NCBI GenBank assembly: GCA_947474905.1
Contig: CANJKQ010000042.1
Location: forward strand, 1-7,195
Direction: 5' to 3'
Length of the DNA: 7,195 nt
Origin: Pseudomonadota bacterium
Lineage (GTDB): Bacteria > Pseudomonadota > Alphaproteobacteria > Sphingomonadales > Sphingomonadaceae
Below are positions 1 to 5,429 of the stretch, piece by piece. A program made the translations under genes and the position numbers. The stretch's first letter is position 1, and each line of letters opens with the position of its first letter. The notes beneath the pieces were generated by a model that saw only the letters and a list, made by a program, of their open reading frames with translations, searched no databases and had not been told where the DNA came from.

Positions 1-1112
1 ATCGGCTCCAACCCGGCGAGGCGCGTCACCACCGGCGGGGTGGGCAGCGCGCGCGGGGGAAGCGCCGCGACCGCATCGGCAATTGCCTTGATATGCGCGG
101 GCGTCGATCCGCAGCAGCCGCCCAGCACATTGACCTGGCTGTTATCGGCCCAATCCTTGACGAGCGCGGCGGTCTGCGCGGGCAATTCGTCATATTGCCC
201 CAGCTCATTGGGCAATCCGGCATTGGGATAGACCATGATCAGCGTGTCGGCGATGCCCGCCAGCGTCTTGACGTGCGGCCGTAGTTGCTCGGCGCCGAAC
301 GAACAGTTGAGCCCGATGGTTAGCGGCCGCGCGTGCCGCACCGCGTGCCAGAACGCCTCGACCGTATGACCCGAAAGATTGCGCCCCGACAAATCGGTCA
401 GCGTCATCGACAGCATGATCGGCAACCGGCTGCCCGTCGCCCCGGCGAAAGCTGGCGCCGCCTTGGGGGAATTACCGCCCGCGATGCCAGCTTGCGCTGG
501 CATGACGTTGTTGGTGAGCGCCGCTTCGGCCTCGATCGCCGCCATGATGCCAGCCTTGGCGTTCAACGTGTCGAACACCGTTTCGATCAGGATGAAGTCG
601 GCACCGCCCTCGACCAGCGCGTCGATCTGCTCGCGATACACGTCCTTCAATTCGTCGAAATCGATTTCGCGGAAACCGGGATCGTTGACGTCGGGCGAGA
701 GCGACAGCGTCTTGTTAGTCGGGCCAATCGCGCCGGCGACGAAGCGCGGGCGGCCATCGCGCGCCTCGAACTCGTCCGCCACGCGCCGCGCCAGCCGCGC
801 GCGCTCTACATTGATTTCGCGCACCAGATGCTCGGCGCCATAATCGGCCTGGCTGATCCGGTTGGCGGAGAAGGTGTTGGTCTCGGCAATGTCGGCGCCC
901 GCCTCGAAATAGGCACGGTGGATGCCTTCAGGGATGTCGGGCCGGGTCAGCGCGAGGATGTCGTTATTGCCCTTCTGGTCGCGCGTCAGCCCGAGCGAGC
1001 CGGCATAGTCCGCCGCCTCCAGCTTGCAGCGCTGAATTTCGGTGCCGAACGCGCCATCGGTGATCAGGATGCGCTTCGCGGCCTCGGCCAGAATTTGTTC
1101 GCGTTTGGTCAT
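1..1112 (-). CDS. metH: Methionine synthase, homocysteine S-methyltransferase region (partial, runs off left edge)
   Basis: This is the homocysteine-binding part of cobalamin-dependent methionine synthase, which transfers the methyl group of methyl-THF via B12 to homocysteine. The frame is open from ATG at 1112 to the window edge (370 codons). Zinc-ligand motifs are intact: NCSFG with Cys270 and GGCCGS with Cys333/Cys334. In E. coli MetH these are Cys247, 310 and 311, so spacing is identical and everything is shifted by 23 residues. That shift matches an in-frame repeat insertion at about residues 203-226, between FDTLNAKAG...EAEAAL and [11 protein letters not shown]. The visible end, RLAGLEP, is where the pterin domain begins in full-length MetH. 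Many sphingomonads carry MetH as two separate proteins, so this may be the roughly 370-residue N-terminal subunit; the stop is outside the window. The Shine-Dalgarno is weak (GAGAG about 6-7 nt before ATG). It is the third gene of the regulator-metF-metH operon. Confidence 0.94.
   Translation of the reverse strand, partial: MTKREQILAEAAKRILITDGAFGTEIQRCKLEAADYAGSLGLTRDQKGNNDILALTRPDIPEGIHRAYFEAGADIAETNTFSANRISQADYGAEHLVREINVERARLARRVADEFEARDGRPRFVAGAIGPTNKTLSLSPDVNDPGFREIDFDELKDVYREQIDALVEGGADFILIETVFDTLNAKAGIMAAIEAEAALTNNVMPAQAGIAGGNSPKAAPAFAGATGSRLPIMLSMTLTDLSGRNLSGHTVEAFWHAVRHARPLTIGLNCSFGAEQLRPHVKTLAGIADTLIMVYPNAGLPNELGQYDELPAQTAALVKDWADNSQVNVLGGCCGSTPAHIKAIADAVAALPPRALPTPPVVTRLAGLEP
435..507. 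repeat. Inverted REP pair (REPIN-like) inserted inside metH
   Basis: Two REP-like arms face each other: left arm cgtcgccccggcgaaagctgg (435-455, first 4 nt a GTC-type head) and right arm ending ctggcatgacg. The right arm (484-503) is a perfect 8-bp stem, atgccagc/gctggcat, with a 4-nt loop that reads GCAA (GNRA-type) on the coding strand of metH. The left arm stem is degenerate (one C-C mismatch, one G-T). The same layout, orientation and arm sequences recur at 1127-1203. On the metH strand it is translated without a stop, giving about 24 residues including VMPAQAGI and PAFAGAT. REP elements of this kind are normally mobilised by RAYT-type transposases encoded elsewhere; none is in this window. 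Confidence 0.85.
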
Positions 1113-1126
1113 CGTCACTCTCAATC

Positions 1127-1203
1127 CGTCGCCCCAGCGAAAGCTGGGGCCGTTAAGTAAATTGTCCCCGATCCACGCGACCCCAGCTTTCACTGGGGTG
1201 ACG
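1127..1203. repeat. Inverted REP pair (REPIN-like) filling the metF-metH gap
   Basis: Left arm: a perfect 8-bp stem gccccagc/gctggggc closed by a GAAA tetraloop (1131-1150), preceded by cgtc. Right arm: a perfect 7-bp stem accccag/ctggggt with a 6-nt loop (1180-1199), followed by gacg. The arms are mutually inverted around a spacer of about 28 nt. The element begins 2 nt after the metF stop and ends 14 nt before the metH start, so it makes up nearly the whole 93-nt intercistronic region. In mRNA both arms would fold, which in other bacteria can stabilise upstream message or cause partial termination. Second copy of the element at 435-507. Confidence 0.88.
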
Positions 1204-1205
1204 CT

Positions 1206-2144
1206 CTACGCCGCTACCGCTTCCGCCACTCTCGCCCGCCGCCCCAGCAAGTGGCAGATCGCAAAGGCCAGTTCGGCGCGGTTGAGCGTGTAGAAGTGAA
1301 AATGGCGCACGCCGCCCGCGTAAAGCCGCCGACACATTTCGGCCGCCACCGTCGCCGCGATCAGCTGGCGCGCGGCGGGATGATCGTCGAGGCCATCGAA
1401 CAGCCGGTCCATCCATTGCGGGATCGCCGCGCCGCACATGCCCGCAAACTTGCGCGTCTGCGCGACGTTCGAAACCGGCAGAATGCCGGGCGTGATCTCC
1501 GCGCTGATCCCCGCCGCCGCGCACGCATCGCGAAAGCGGAAATAGGTTTCCGGCGCGAAGAAGAATTGAGTGATCGCGCGCGTGGCGCCAGCATCGAGCT
1601 TGCGCTTCAGATTGTCGATATCGGCGGCAAGATCGGGCGAATCGGGATGTCGCTCTGGGTAAGCGGCGACCGAAATCTCAAAGGCGTGGCGCCGTTTCAG
1701 CCCCACGACCAGGGCAGCGGCATTGGCATAGCCGCCCGGATGCTCGGCATAGGTCTGGCCCGCGCCGGGCGGATCGCCGCGCAGCGCCACGATATGGCGC
1801 ACGCCCGCGTCCCAATAAGCGTCGGCAATCGCATCTATCTCACCGCGGGTCGCCTCAACGCAGGTCAGGTGCGCGGCCGCTTGCAGACCGGTTTCGCGCT
1901 GAATGCGGGCAACCGTGGCGTGCGTCCGCTCCCGCGTCGAGCCGCCCGCGCCATAGGTGACCGAGACGAAGCGCGGCGCCATCGGCTCCAGCGTCTTGAT
2001 CGCCTCCCATAATTGCTCGTCCATCTTCTCGCTTTTGGGCGGGAAGAATTCGAAGCTGACCGCCGCATCGCCCGCCAGATCGGCGAATAACGGCGCGTCG
2101 AGCGCGCGGCGGGCCTCCTCAAGCTCGGCGACGGAACGTATCAT
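1206..2144 (-). CDS. metF: 5,10-methylenetetrahydrofolate reductase [NAD(P)H]
   Basis: A cytosolic flavoprotein that reduces 5,10-methylene-THF to 5-methyl-THF, the methyl donor for MetH encoded next door. The 312-residue product has the family landmarks in order: SFEFFPPKSEKMDEQLW with the catalytic Glu at residue 32, VTYGAGGSTRERT (62-74), HLTCVEATR (92-100), HIVALRGDPP (117-126, with the folate-binding Asp124), ITQFFF in the middle, and the C-terminal FHFYTLNR segment. E. coli MetF is 296 residues, so the length is normal with a slightly longer N-terminus. I chose ATG at 2144 because it overlaps the upstream stop as ATGA (2141-2144) and follows AAAGAGGT at a suitable distance; an upstream ATG at 2192 lies deep in the preceding gene. 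Translation is therefore probably coupled to the regulator. Stop TAG at 1206-1208. Confidence 0.97.
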   Translation of the reverse strand: MIRSVAELEEARRALDAPLFADLAGDAAVSFEFFPPKSEKMDEQLWEAIKTLEPMAPRFVSVTYGAGGSTRERTHATVARIQRETGLQAAAHLTCVEATRGEIDAIADAYWDAGVRHIVALRGDPPGAGQTYAEHPGGYANAAALVVGLKRRHAFEISVAAYPERHPDSPDLAADIDNLKRKLDAGATRAITQFFFAPETYFRFRDACAAAGISAEITPGILPVSNVAQTRKFAGMCGAAIPQWMDRLFDGLDDHPAARQLIAATVAAEMCRRLYAGGVRHFHFYTLNRAELAFAICHLLGRRARVAEAVAA

Positions 2145-3112
2145 GCTGCTTTTACCTCTTTGAGCGGCGCGCCAAGCTTGCGCCCCAACCATAATTTGAC
2201 GGTGAGTTCGCCGCCTTCCAGCGTCTCGACCCGCGCCATGGCGAGTCCCGCTGCGTCGAACCAGCCCGCGATCTGCTCATCGGAAAAGCCGAGCCGCGCA
2301 TGCGCGTCGCGCAGCCGCAATTCCTCGCGATCATGCGGCGCGAAATCGGCAATCAGCAACCGGCCGCCAGGGGCCAGCACGCGCGCCGCCTCAACAATGG
2401 CGGCGCCCGGCTGCTGCGCAAAATGCAGCACATGGTGAATGATCGCGAGGTCGGCCGCGCCATCGCCCAGCGGCAGCGCATAAAGATCGGCCTGGCGCAG
2501 CTCGGCATTGCCCAGCCCCCGCTCGGCCAGCTTGGCGCGGGCGAGCCGCAGCATTTCCGAACTGCGGTCAATCCCCAGCGCCTGTTCGGCGCTGCCGCCG
2601 AATAATTCGAGCATCCGCCCGGTGCCGGTGCCGATATCGATCAGCTGCTTGACCTTGCCCGGCCCATCACCCAGCGCCAAAACGCGCGTCATCGCCGCTT
2701 CGACGTCGCAATCGGCAACATGGAGCGAGCGGATCGCGTCCCATTGTGCGGCGTTCGTCTCAAACCAGGCATTGGCCGCGGCGGCGCGATCGGCACGGAC
2801 CGCCGCCAGCCGCGCGGCATCCGCCACCGCCCAATGATCCGCTTCCTGCTCGCGCCAAGCGTCGAGCGCAGCGAGCACCGGCGCAACACGATCGCGATCG
2901 CCCAGCGCCACGAACACCCAGCTCCCCTCCTTGCGCCGCTCGGCAAGGCCCGCATCGGAAAGGATTTTGACATGGCGCGAAACGCGCGGCTGGCTTTGCC
3001 CGAGGACCTGGGCAAGCTCGCCAATCGACAGCTCCATCGACTGGAGCAGCGCCATGATGCGCAGCCGCGTCGCGTCAGCCAGCGCGCGGAAAATGTCGAG
3101 GGCTCGTGTCAT
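2141..3112 (-). CDS. sahR: ArsR-family HTH regulator fused to class I SAM-dependent methyltransferase (SahR-like)
   Basis: A 323-residue two-domain protein. Residues 1-75 form an ArsR winged helix: DIFRALADATRLRIMALL, then ELSIGELAQVLGQSQPRVSRHVKIL with the recognition helix around 40-52, then a wing at 58-69. The Cys metal-site motif (ELCVCDL) typical of metal-sensing ArsR proteins is absent. Residues about 90-310 are a Rossmann methyltransferase: motif I LIDIGTGTGRMLEL (157-170), acidic residue Asp182, QADLYALPL (207-215) and LAPGGRLLIADF (246-257). It heads the metF-metH operon and sits beside a perfect palindromic operator. ArsR-family SahR regulators of methionine and SAM-cycle genes respond to S-adenosylhomocysteine; the fused domain could be the SAM/SAH sensor, an active enzyme, or both. 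Function is inferred from domains plus context. The start at 3112 is chosen because a 13-codon extension to TTG at 3151 would translate the operator and start inside the -35. Confidence 0.9.
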   Translation of the reverse strand: MTRALDIFRALADATRLRIMALLQSMELSIGELAQVLGQSQPRVSRHVKILSDAGLAERRKEGSWVFVALGDRDRVAPVLAALDAWREQEADHWAVADAARLAAVRADRAAAANAWFETNAAQWDAIRSLHVADCDVEAAMTRVLALGDGPGKVKQLIDIGTGTGRMLELFGGSAEQALGIDRSSEMLRLARAKLAERGLGNAELRQADLYALPLGDGAADLAIIHHVLHFAQQPGAAIVEAARVLAPGGRLLIADFAPHDREELRLRDAHARLGFSDEQIAGWFDAAGLAMARVETLEGGELTVKLWLGRKLGAPLKEVKAA

Positions 3113-3122
3113 CGTAGATAGA

Positions 3123-3151
3123 GATATAAAGATATCTTTATATGGCGTCAA
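3123..3151 (-). promoter_or_regulatory. Candidate sigma-70 type promoter of the regulator-metF-metH operon
   Basis: On the minus strand, TTGACG (3151-3146, 5 of 6 to TTGACA) is followed by exactly 17 nt and then TATATC (3128-3123, 4 of 6 to TATAAT). The operator fills most of the spacer and overlaps the -10, so bound repressor would block RNA polymerase. Only 10 nt separate the -10 from the ATG at 3112, which predicts a 5' leader of a few nucleotides at most. No Shine-Dalgarno sequence is visible upstream of that ATG. Confidence 0.6.
3124..3143. promoter_or_regulatory. Perfect 20-bp palindromic operator, probable binding site of the ArsR-methyltransferase
   Basis: The sequence atataaagatatctttatat is identical to its reverse complement over all 20 bases and stands out as an A/T island in GC-rich DNA. 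Two 10-bp half sites suit a dimeric winged-helix protein. It lies 12 nt upstream of the regulator's start and inside its promoter, so autorepression of the whole methionine operon is the natural reading. The assignment to this particular protein is inference; the palindrome itself is seen directly. Confidence 0.88.
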
Positions 3152-3353
3152 CGCAGCCCGCTCAAATCATGCAAGTCCCGCTCAGTCGTGCCCCCCGGCG
3201 CCTGGCCGGGCGCCCGTCTCTCGACCTTGCCCGACCCGTTTTGCCCGGCTGCCGAGAGCTGCTATTTTCAATCGGCTTGGTATTCGCATGCCTTGTCCGT
3301 GGCTTTCCACCTATTTACATTCGATGCATCCCGTCATCCCAAGGATGTGCCTC
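3152..3353 (+). other. Divergent intergenic region upstream of the lipoprotein operon, with a weak promoter candidate
   Basis: No convincing gene lies here. A G/C hairpin, ggcgcc-tggccg-ggcgcc (3197-3214), has no T-run after it. A weak plus-strand promoter candidate is ttgtcc (3293-3298), 17 nt, tacatt (3316-3321), each hexamer matching consensus at 4 of 6. It would give a leader of about 25-30 nt before the ATG at 3354. AAGGA at 3341-3345 is the ribosome binding site of the first lipoprotein, 8 nt from its ATG. Confidence 0.4.
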
Positions 3354-3599
3354 ATGCCCGCCCGTCATGCTGTGTTGCCGCTGCTCGCCCTGCTCGCCTT
3401 GTCTGCTTGCGGATCGGCGGCGCGCAACGAGGCGGGGGAAGCGGCGGCCACCGTCGCTGCCGACCCCAATGCCACCATGGCGGAAGCGGTGCGTGATGTG
3501 GATGCGGCGGGCGACCACGCAATCGGCGGTGAGGAAGCCCCGGGCAATGTCGGCGCCCTCGCCAATGCCGCCGATAACGCTCAGGAAGACCAGGAATGA
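3354..3599 (+). CDS. Small lipoprotein of unknown function
   Basis: An 81-residue product with a clear lipoprotein signal: MPARH, then the hydrophobic stretch AVLPLLALLAL and lipobox LSAC with the lipidated Cys at residue 19. The mature part is about 62 residues, Ala-rich and acidic (NEAGEAAATVAADPNATMAE, then AVRDVDAAGDHAI and ADNAQEDQE), with no recognisable fold or catalytic motif and probably disordered. The start is set by AAGGA 8 nt upstream and by the fit of the signal peptide; in-frame upstream codons lack this arrangement. Its stop overlaps the next start as ATGA (3596-3599), so it is the first gene of a coupled set of three. I do not recognise the family. Envelope location is inferred from the lipobox, and the residues after Cys (GS) do not suggest inner-membrane retention by the enterobacterial Asp rule. 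Confidence 0.82.
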   Translation: MPARHAVLPLLALLALSACGSAARNEAGEAAATVAADPNATMAEAVRDVDAAGDHAIGGEEAPGNVGALANAADNAQEDQE

Positions 3600-3793
3600 C
3601 GCAGCGCCCCGCTGGCGTCTGCGCTCTCATGCTGATGCCGATGCTGCTGCTTGTCGGCTGTGGGCCACAGACCGACGCCACCGGCGCGACCCCGCGCGAA
3701 GCGCGGCAGTTGAACGAGGCGGCGCAATCGACCGACATCAACCAAGCCGATGCCGACACGAGCGACGGCAATGAAAGGGATGCTGCCCAATGA
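3596..3793 (+). CDS. Small lipoprotein of unknown function
   Basis: A 65-residue product with a lipoprotein signal peptide (LMLMPMLLLVGC; lipobox LVGC, Cys at residue 22). The mature part is only 44 residues, polar and acidic, with the segment TPREARQLNEAAQSTDIN (32-49) the most distinctive stretch and possibly a short amphipathic helix. It starts inside the previous stop (ATGA at 3596-3599) with AGGA 9 nt upstream, and its own stop overlaps the aldo/keto reductase start (ATGA at 3790-3793). Tight coupling on both sides argues that it is a real, expressed gene despite its size. No function can be assigned; it resembles its neighbour in architecture (signal, lipobox, short acidic tail) but not obviously in sequence. 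Confidence 0.82.
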   Translation: MTQRPAGVCALMLMPMLLLVGCGPQTDATGATPREARQLNEAAQSTDINQADADTSDGNERDAAQ

Positions 3794-4740
3794 CCAATCT
3801 CCGCCGCCTGGGCAGCACCGATTTGATGACCCCGCCGCTGGTACTGGGCGGCAATGTGTTCGGCTGGACGGCCGATCGGTCGGCAAGCCACCGCATCCTT
3901 GACGCGTTCGTCGCCGGTGGCGGCACGCTGATCGATACCGCCGATGTCTATTCGGCATGGGCGCCGGGCCACCAGGGCGGCGAATCGGAGACGATCATCG
4001 GCGAATGGCTGCGCCGTTCGGGAAAGCGCGGCCAGGTGCTGATCGCCACCAAGGTCGGCATGCTGCCGGGCGACGGCGGCGAAAAGCTGGCGCCTGCCCG
4101 CATCGCTGCGGCGTGCGAGGCAAGCCTGAAGCGATTGGGCGTCGACACCATCGATCTTTACTTCGCCCATCAGGATGACGAGGCGACCCCGCAGGACGCG
4201 GTGCTGGAAGCGTTCGCCAAGCTGATCGCGGCGGGCAAGGTGCGCGTCCTCGGCGCGTCAAACTTCCATGCGGCTCGGCTCAAATCCGCGCTCGATCTCG
4301 CCCGCAGGCACGGCCTGCCCCATTATCATGCGCTGCAACCGGAATATAATCTGGTCAGCCGCCACAAGTTTGAGGGCGAGCTTCAGGATTTGTGCGTCGA
4401 GCATAATATCGGCGTGGTACCCTATTATGGCCTCGCGTCGGGCTTTTTGACCGGCAAATATCGCAGCGACGCCGATTTGGGCAAAAGCGTGCGCGGCGGG
4501 CGGATGAGCGCGCTGCTGACGGGAAAAGGCGCCGCCGTGCTGGCCGTTTTGGACGCGATTGCCGAGGAAACCGGTGCGACGCTGGCGCAGATTGCGCTCG
4601 CCTGGCTCGCGGCGCAGCCGGGAATCACCGCCCCCATCGCCAGCGCAACGTCGGTTGGCCAGCTCGAAGAGCTATTGGGCGCGACAACGCTGACATTGAC
4701 CCGCGATCAGCTCGATCGGTTGACGGTTGCAGGCATTTAG
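3790..4740 (+). CDS. Aldo/keto reductase family oxidoreductase
   Basis: A 316-residue NADPH-type aldo/keto reductase with a (beta/alpha)8 barrel, of full length for the family. The catalytic tetrad is visible: Asp49 and Tyr54 in LIDTADVYS, Lys88 in IATKVGM and His127 in LYFAHQDD. Other family marks are the N-terminal LGSTDLMTPPLVLGGNVFG, LGASNF with Asn158, the QPEYNLVSRHKFE segment, GVVPYYGLASGFLTGKYR, and a C-terminal IASATSVGQLEELL that would bind the cofactor phosphate. It resembles the YajO/Gcy-like group acting on small aldehydes or ketones, but the substrate cannot be told from sequence. AAGGGA lies 9 nt before the ATG, and translation is probably coupled to the upstream lipoprotein through ATGA. 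The protein has no signal peptide, so it is cytoplasmic, unlike its two lipoprotein partners. Stop TAG at 4738-4740. Confidence 0.95.
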   Translation: MTNLRRLGSTDLMTPPLVLGGNVFGWTADRSASHRILDAFVAGGGTLIDTADVYSAWAPGHQGGESETIIGEWLRRSGKRGQVLIATKVGMLPGDGGEKLAPARIAAACEASLKRLGVDTIDLYFAHQDDEATPQDAVLEAFAKLIAAGKVRVLGASNFHAARLKSALDLARRHGLPHYHALQPEYNLVSRHKFEGELQDLCVEHNIGVVPYYGLASGFLTGKYRSDADLGKSVRGGRMSALLTGKGAAVLAVLDAIAEETGATLAQIALAWLAAQPGITAPIASATSVGQLEELLGATTLTLTRDQLDRLTVAGI

Positions 4741-4971
4741 CCCGTCTTTTCAAGACCGTTATGAGTCGACAACCGGGCTGGCGACAAGCTGCTTCAGCCT
4801 GACGCCAAGCTGAATTGAGCCGCTTTCCGGGCCGAATTGCGACAATACGTGCATTTTTTCCTATTCATTGCGTGGGGATTGCTATTAAAGGGGCATCGGA
4901 CTCCACGTCGGGCGAAGCCGACGACGGCCGGGGTCGCCGTGATCAGTAATTGAGAAAACTGGGAGAATATC
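4741..4971 (+). other. Intergenic region with hairpins and leader of the NDAMA lipoprotein gene
   Basis: No gene is supported here. Downstream of the reductase a compound stem-loop, tggcg...cgcca enclosing gctg-ctt-cagc (4779-4807), may end or process the upstream transcript, but it has no T-run. An A/T-rich patch at 4843-4889 (including tattaa at 4883-4888) is the likely promoter zone of the next gene, though I see no good -35. A short hairpin cgtcgg-gcgaag-ccgacg (4906-4923) would lie in its leader. GGGAGA at 4961-4966, 5 nt before the ATG at 4972, is a good ribosome binding site. Confidence 0.4.
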
Positions 4972-5229
4972 ATGAAGAAGATCATCACCGCTTCGCTCGT
5001 CGCCGCTGCCGTTGTTGGCCTGTCGGCTTGCAAGCCGAACACCACCACCACCACCAACGACGCGATGGCCTCGAACGACGCGATGGCCACCAACACCACC
5101 GACGCGATGGCGACCGGCAACGACGCGATGGCCTCGAACGACGCCATGATGTCGTCGGGCAACGACGCGATGGCGTCGAACGACGCGATGGCCAAGGGTG
5201 GCGACGCGATGGCGACCAACGCTCACTAA
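4972..5229 (+). CDS. NDAMA-repeat small lipoprotein of unknown function
   Basis: An 85-residue product with a textbook lipoprotein signal (MKKIITASLVAAAVVGLSAC; lipobox LSAC, Cys20). After KPN comes a run of five Thr, then almost the entire mature protein is a repeat of Asp-Ala-Met: eight DAM units, usually as NDAMAS, NDAMAT or NDAMAK, with linkers such as NTT and SSG. There are nine Met in about 57 repeat residues, no aromatic residue and no Cys after Cys20. It has its own ribosome binding site (GGGAGA, 5 nt) and strong terminator, so it is a monocistronic, probably well expressed gene. Possible roles include envelope spacer or coating protein, a metal-binding or oxidant-absorbing Met-rich tail, or a general stress lipoprotein; none is demonstrated. 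Repeat units invite copy-number change in frame. Confidence 0.9.
   Translation: MKKIITASLVAAAVVGLSACKPNTTTTTNDAMASNDAMATNTTDAMATGNDAMASNDAMMSSGNDAMASNDAMAKGGDAMATNAH
5041..5220 (+). repeat. Coding tandem repeats: (ACC)5 tract followed by GACGCGATGGC units
   Basis: Positions 5041-5055 are five ACC triplets. From 5056 to 5220, GACGCGATGGC occurs seven times exactly plus one diverged copy (gacgccatgatg), mostly in 18-bp units aacgacgcgatggcctcg with triplet-length spacers. All unit lengths are multiples of three, so gain or loss keeps the reading frame of the lipoprotein. Confidence 0.9.
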
Positions 5230-5285
5230 GAGCTTGGGGGCTTTGGCCGCTGCTGATGGCGCGGCCAGGCTTTCGCTGAATTAAG

Positions 5286-5325
5286 AAACCGCGCGGGAAG
5301 GATGCTTCCCGCGCGGTTTTCTTTT
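5286..5325 (+). terminator. Strong intrinsic terminator of the NDAMA lipoprotein gene
   Basis: A perfect 15-bp stem, aaaccgcgcgggaag (5286-5300) with cttcccgcgcggttt (5305-5319), has a 4-nt loop gatg and is followed by a T-rich tail (tcttttg). It starts 56 nt after the stop codon. On the opposite strand there is no T-run, so it acts on plus-strand transcripts. Confidence 0.93.
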
Positions 5326-5429
5326 GTGGGGAGCCGGGATTGCGATGATGCCAAAGCCCGGGGCGCGATAGCCCGACTCTCAACTGCCCAAGCAACGCTT
5401 GTTATCCCATCGGCGCACTAGGGATTATC

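Noticed and set aside
333..1160. Long plus-strand frame antisense to metH
   Set aside because: It is a GC-rich shadow of the metH codons: no recognisable domain, Arg-rich composition, and the minus-strand frame has all the expected motifs.
1251..2012. Long plus-strand frame antisense to metF
   Set aside because: Composition is that of a reverse-strand shadow and metF is unambiguous on the other strand.
2145..2192. Upstream ATG start for metF at 2192
   Set aside because: It adds 16 residues not typical of MetF, lies inside the regulator gene, and loses the ATGA overlap with a good ribosome binding site.
3113..3151. N-terminal extension of the ArsR-methyltransferase starting at TTG 3151
   Set aside because: The 13 extra codons translate the palindromic operator and begin inside the -35 hexamer; the ArsR fold begins right at the ATG at 3112.
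2931..3353. Plus-strand extension of the first lipoprotein frame back to 2931
   Set aside because: It would run across the regulator gene and its operator; the signal peptide, lipobox and AAGGA site fix the start at 3354.
3113..3353. SAM or SAH riboswitch ahead of the methionine operon
   Set aside because: The predicted leader is too short to hold one and no pseudoknot-type motif is visible; the protein operator explains control.
3352..4170. Long minus-strand frame opposite the lipoproteins and aldo/keto reductase
   Set aside because: It lacks any domain, is rich in Arg/His/Pro as expected for a shadow, and opposes three genes with consistent start/stop coupling.
4794..5219. Minus-strand repetitive frames (IASFEAIASL- and RRHRVV-type) opposite the NDAMA gene
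   Set aside because: The periodicity is simply the reverse complement of the NDAMA repeat; there is no ribosome binding site or family match, while the plus frame has a lipobox, binding site and terminator.
5056..5220. CRISPR-like array
   Set aside because: Units are short, triplet-spaced, coding and without unique spacers; no cas genes are present.
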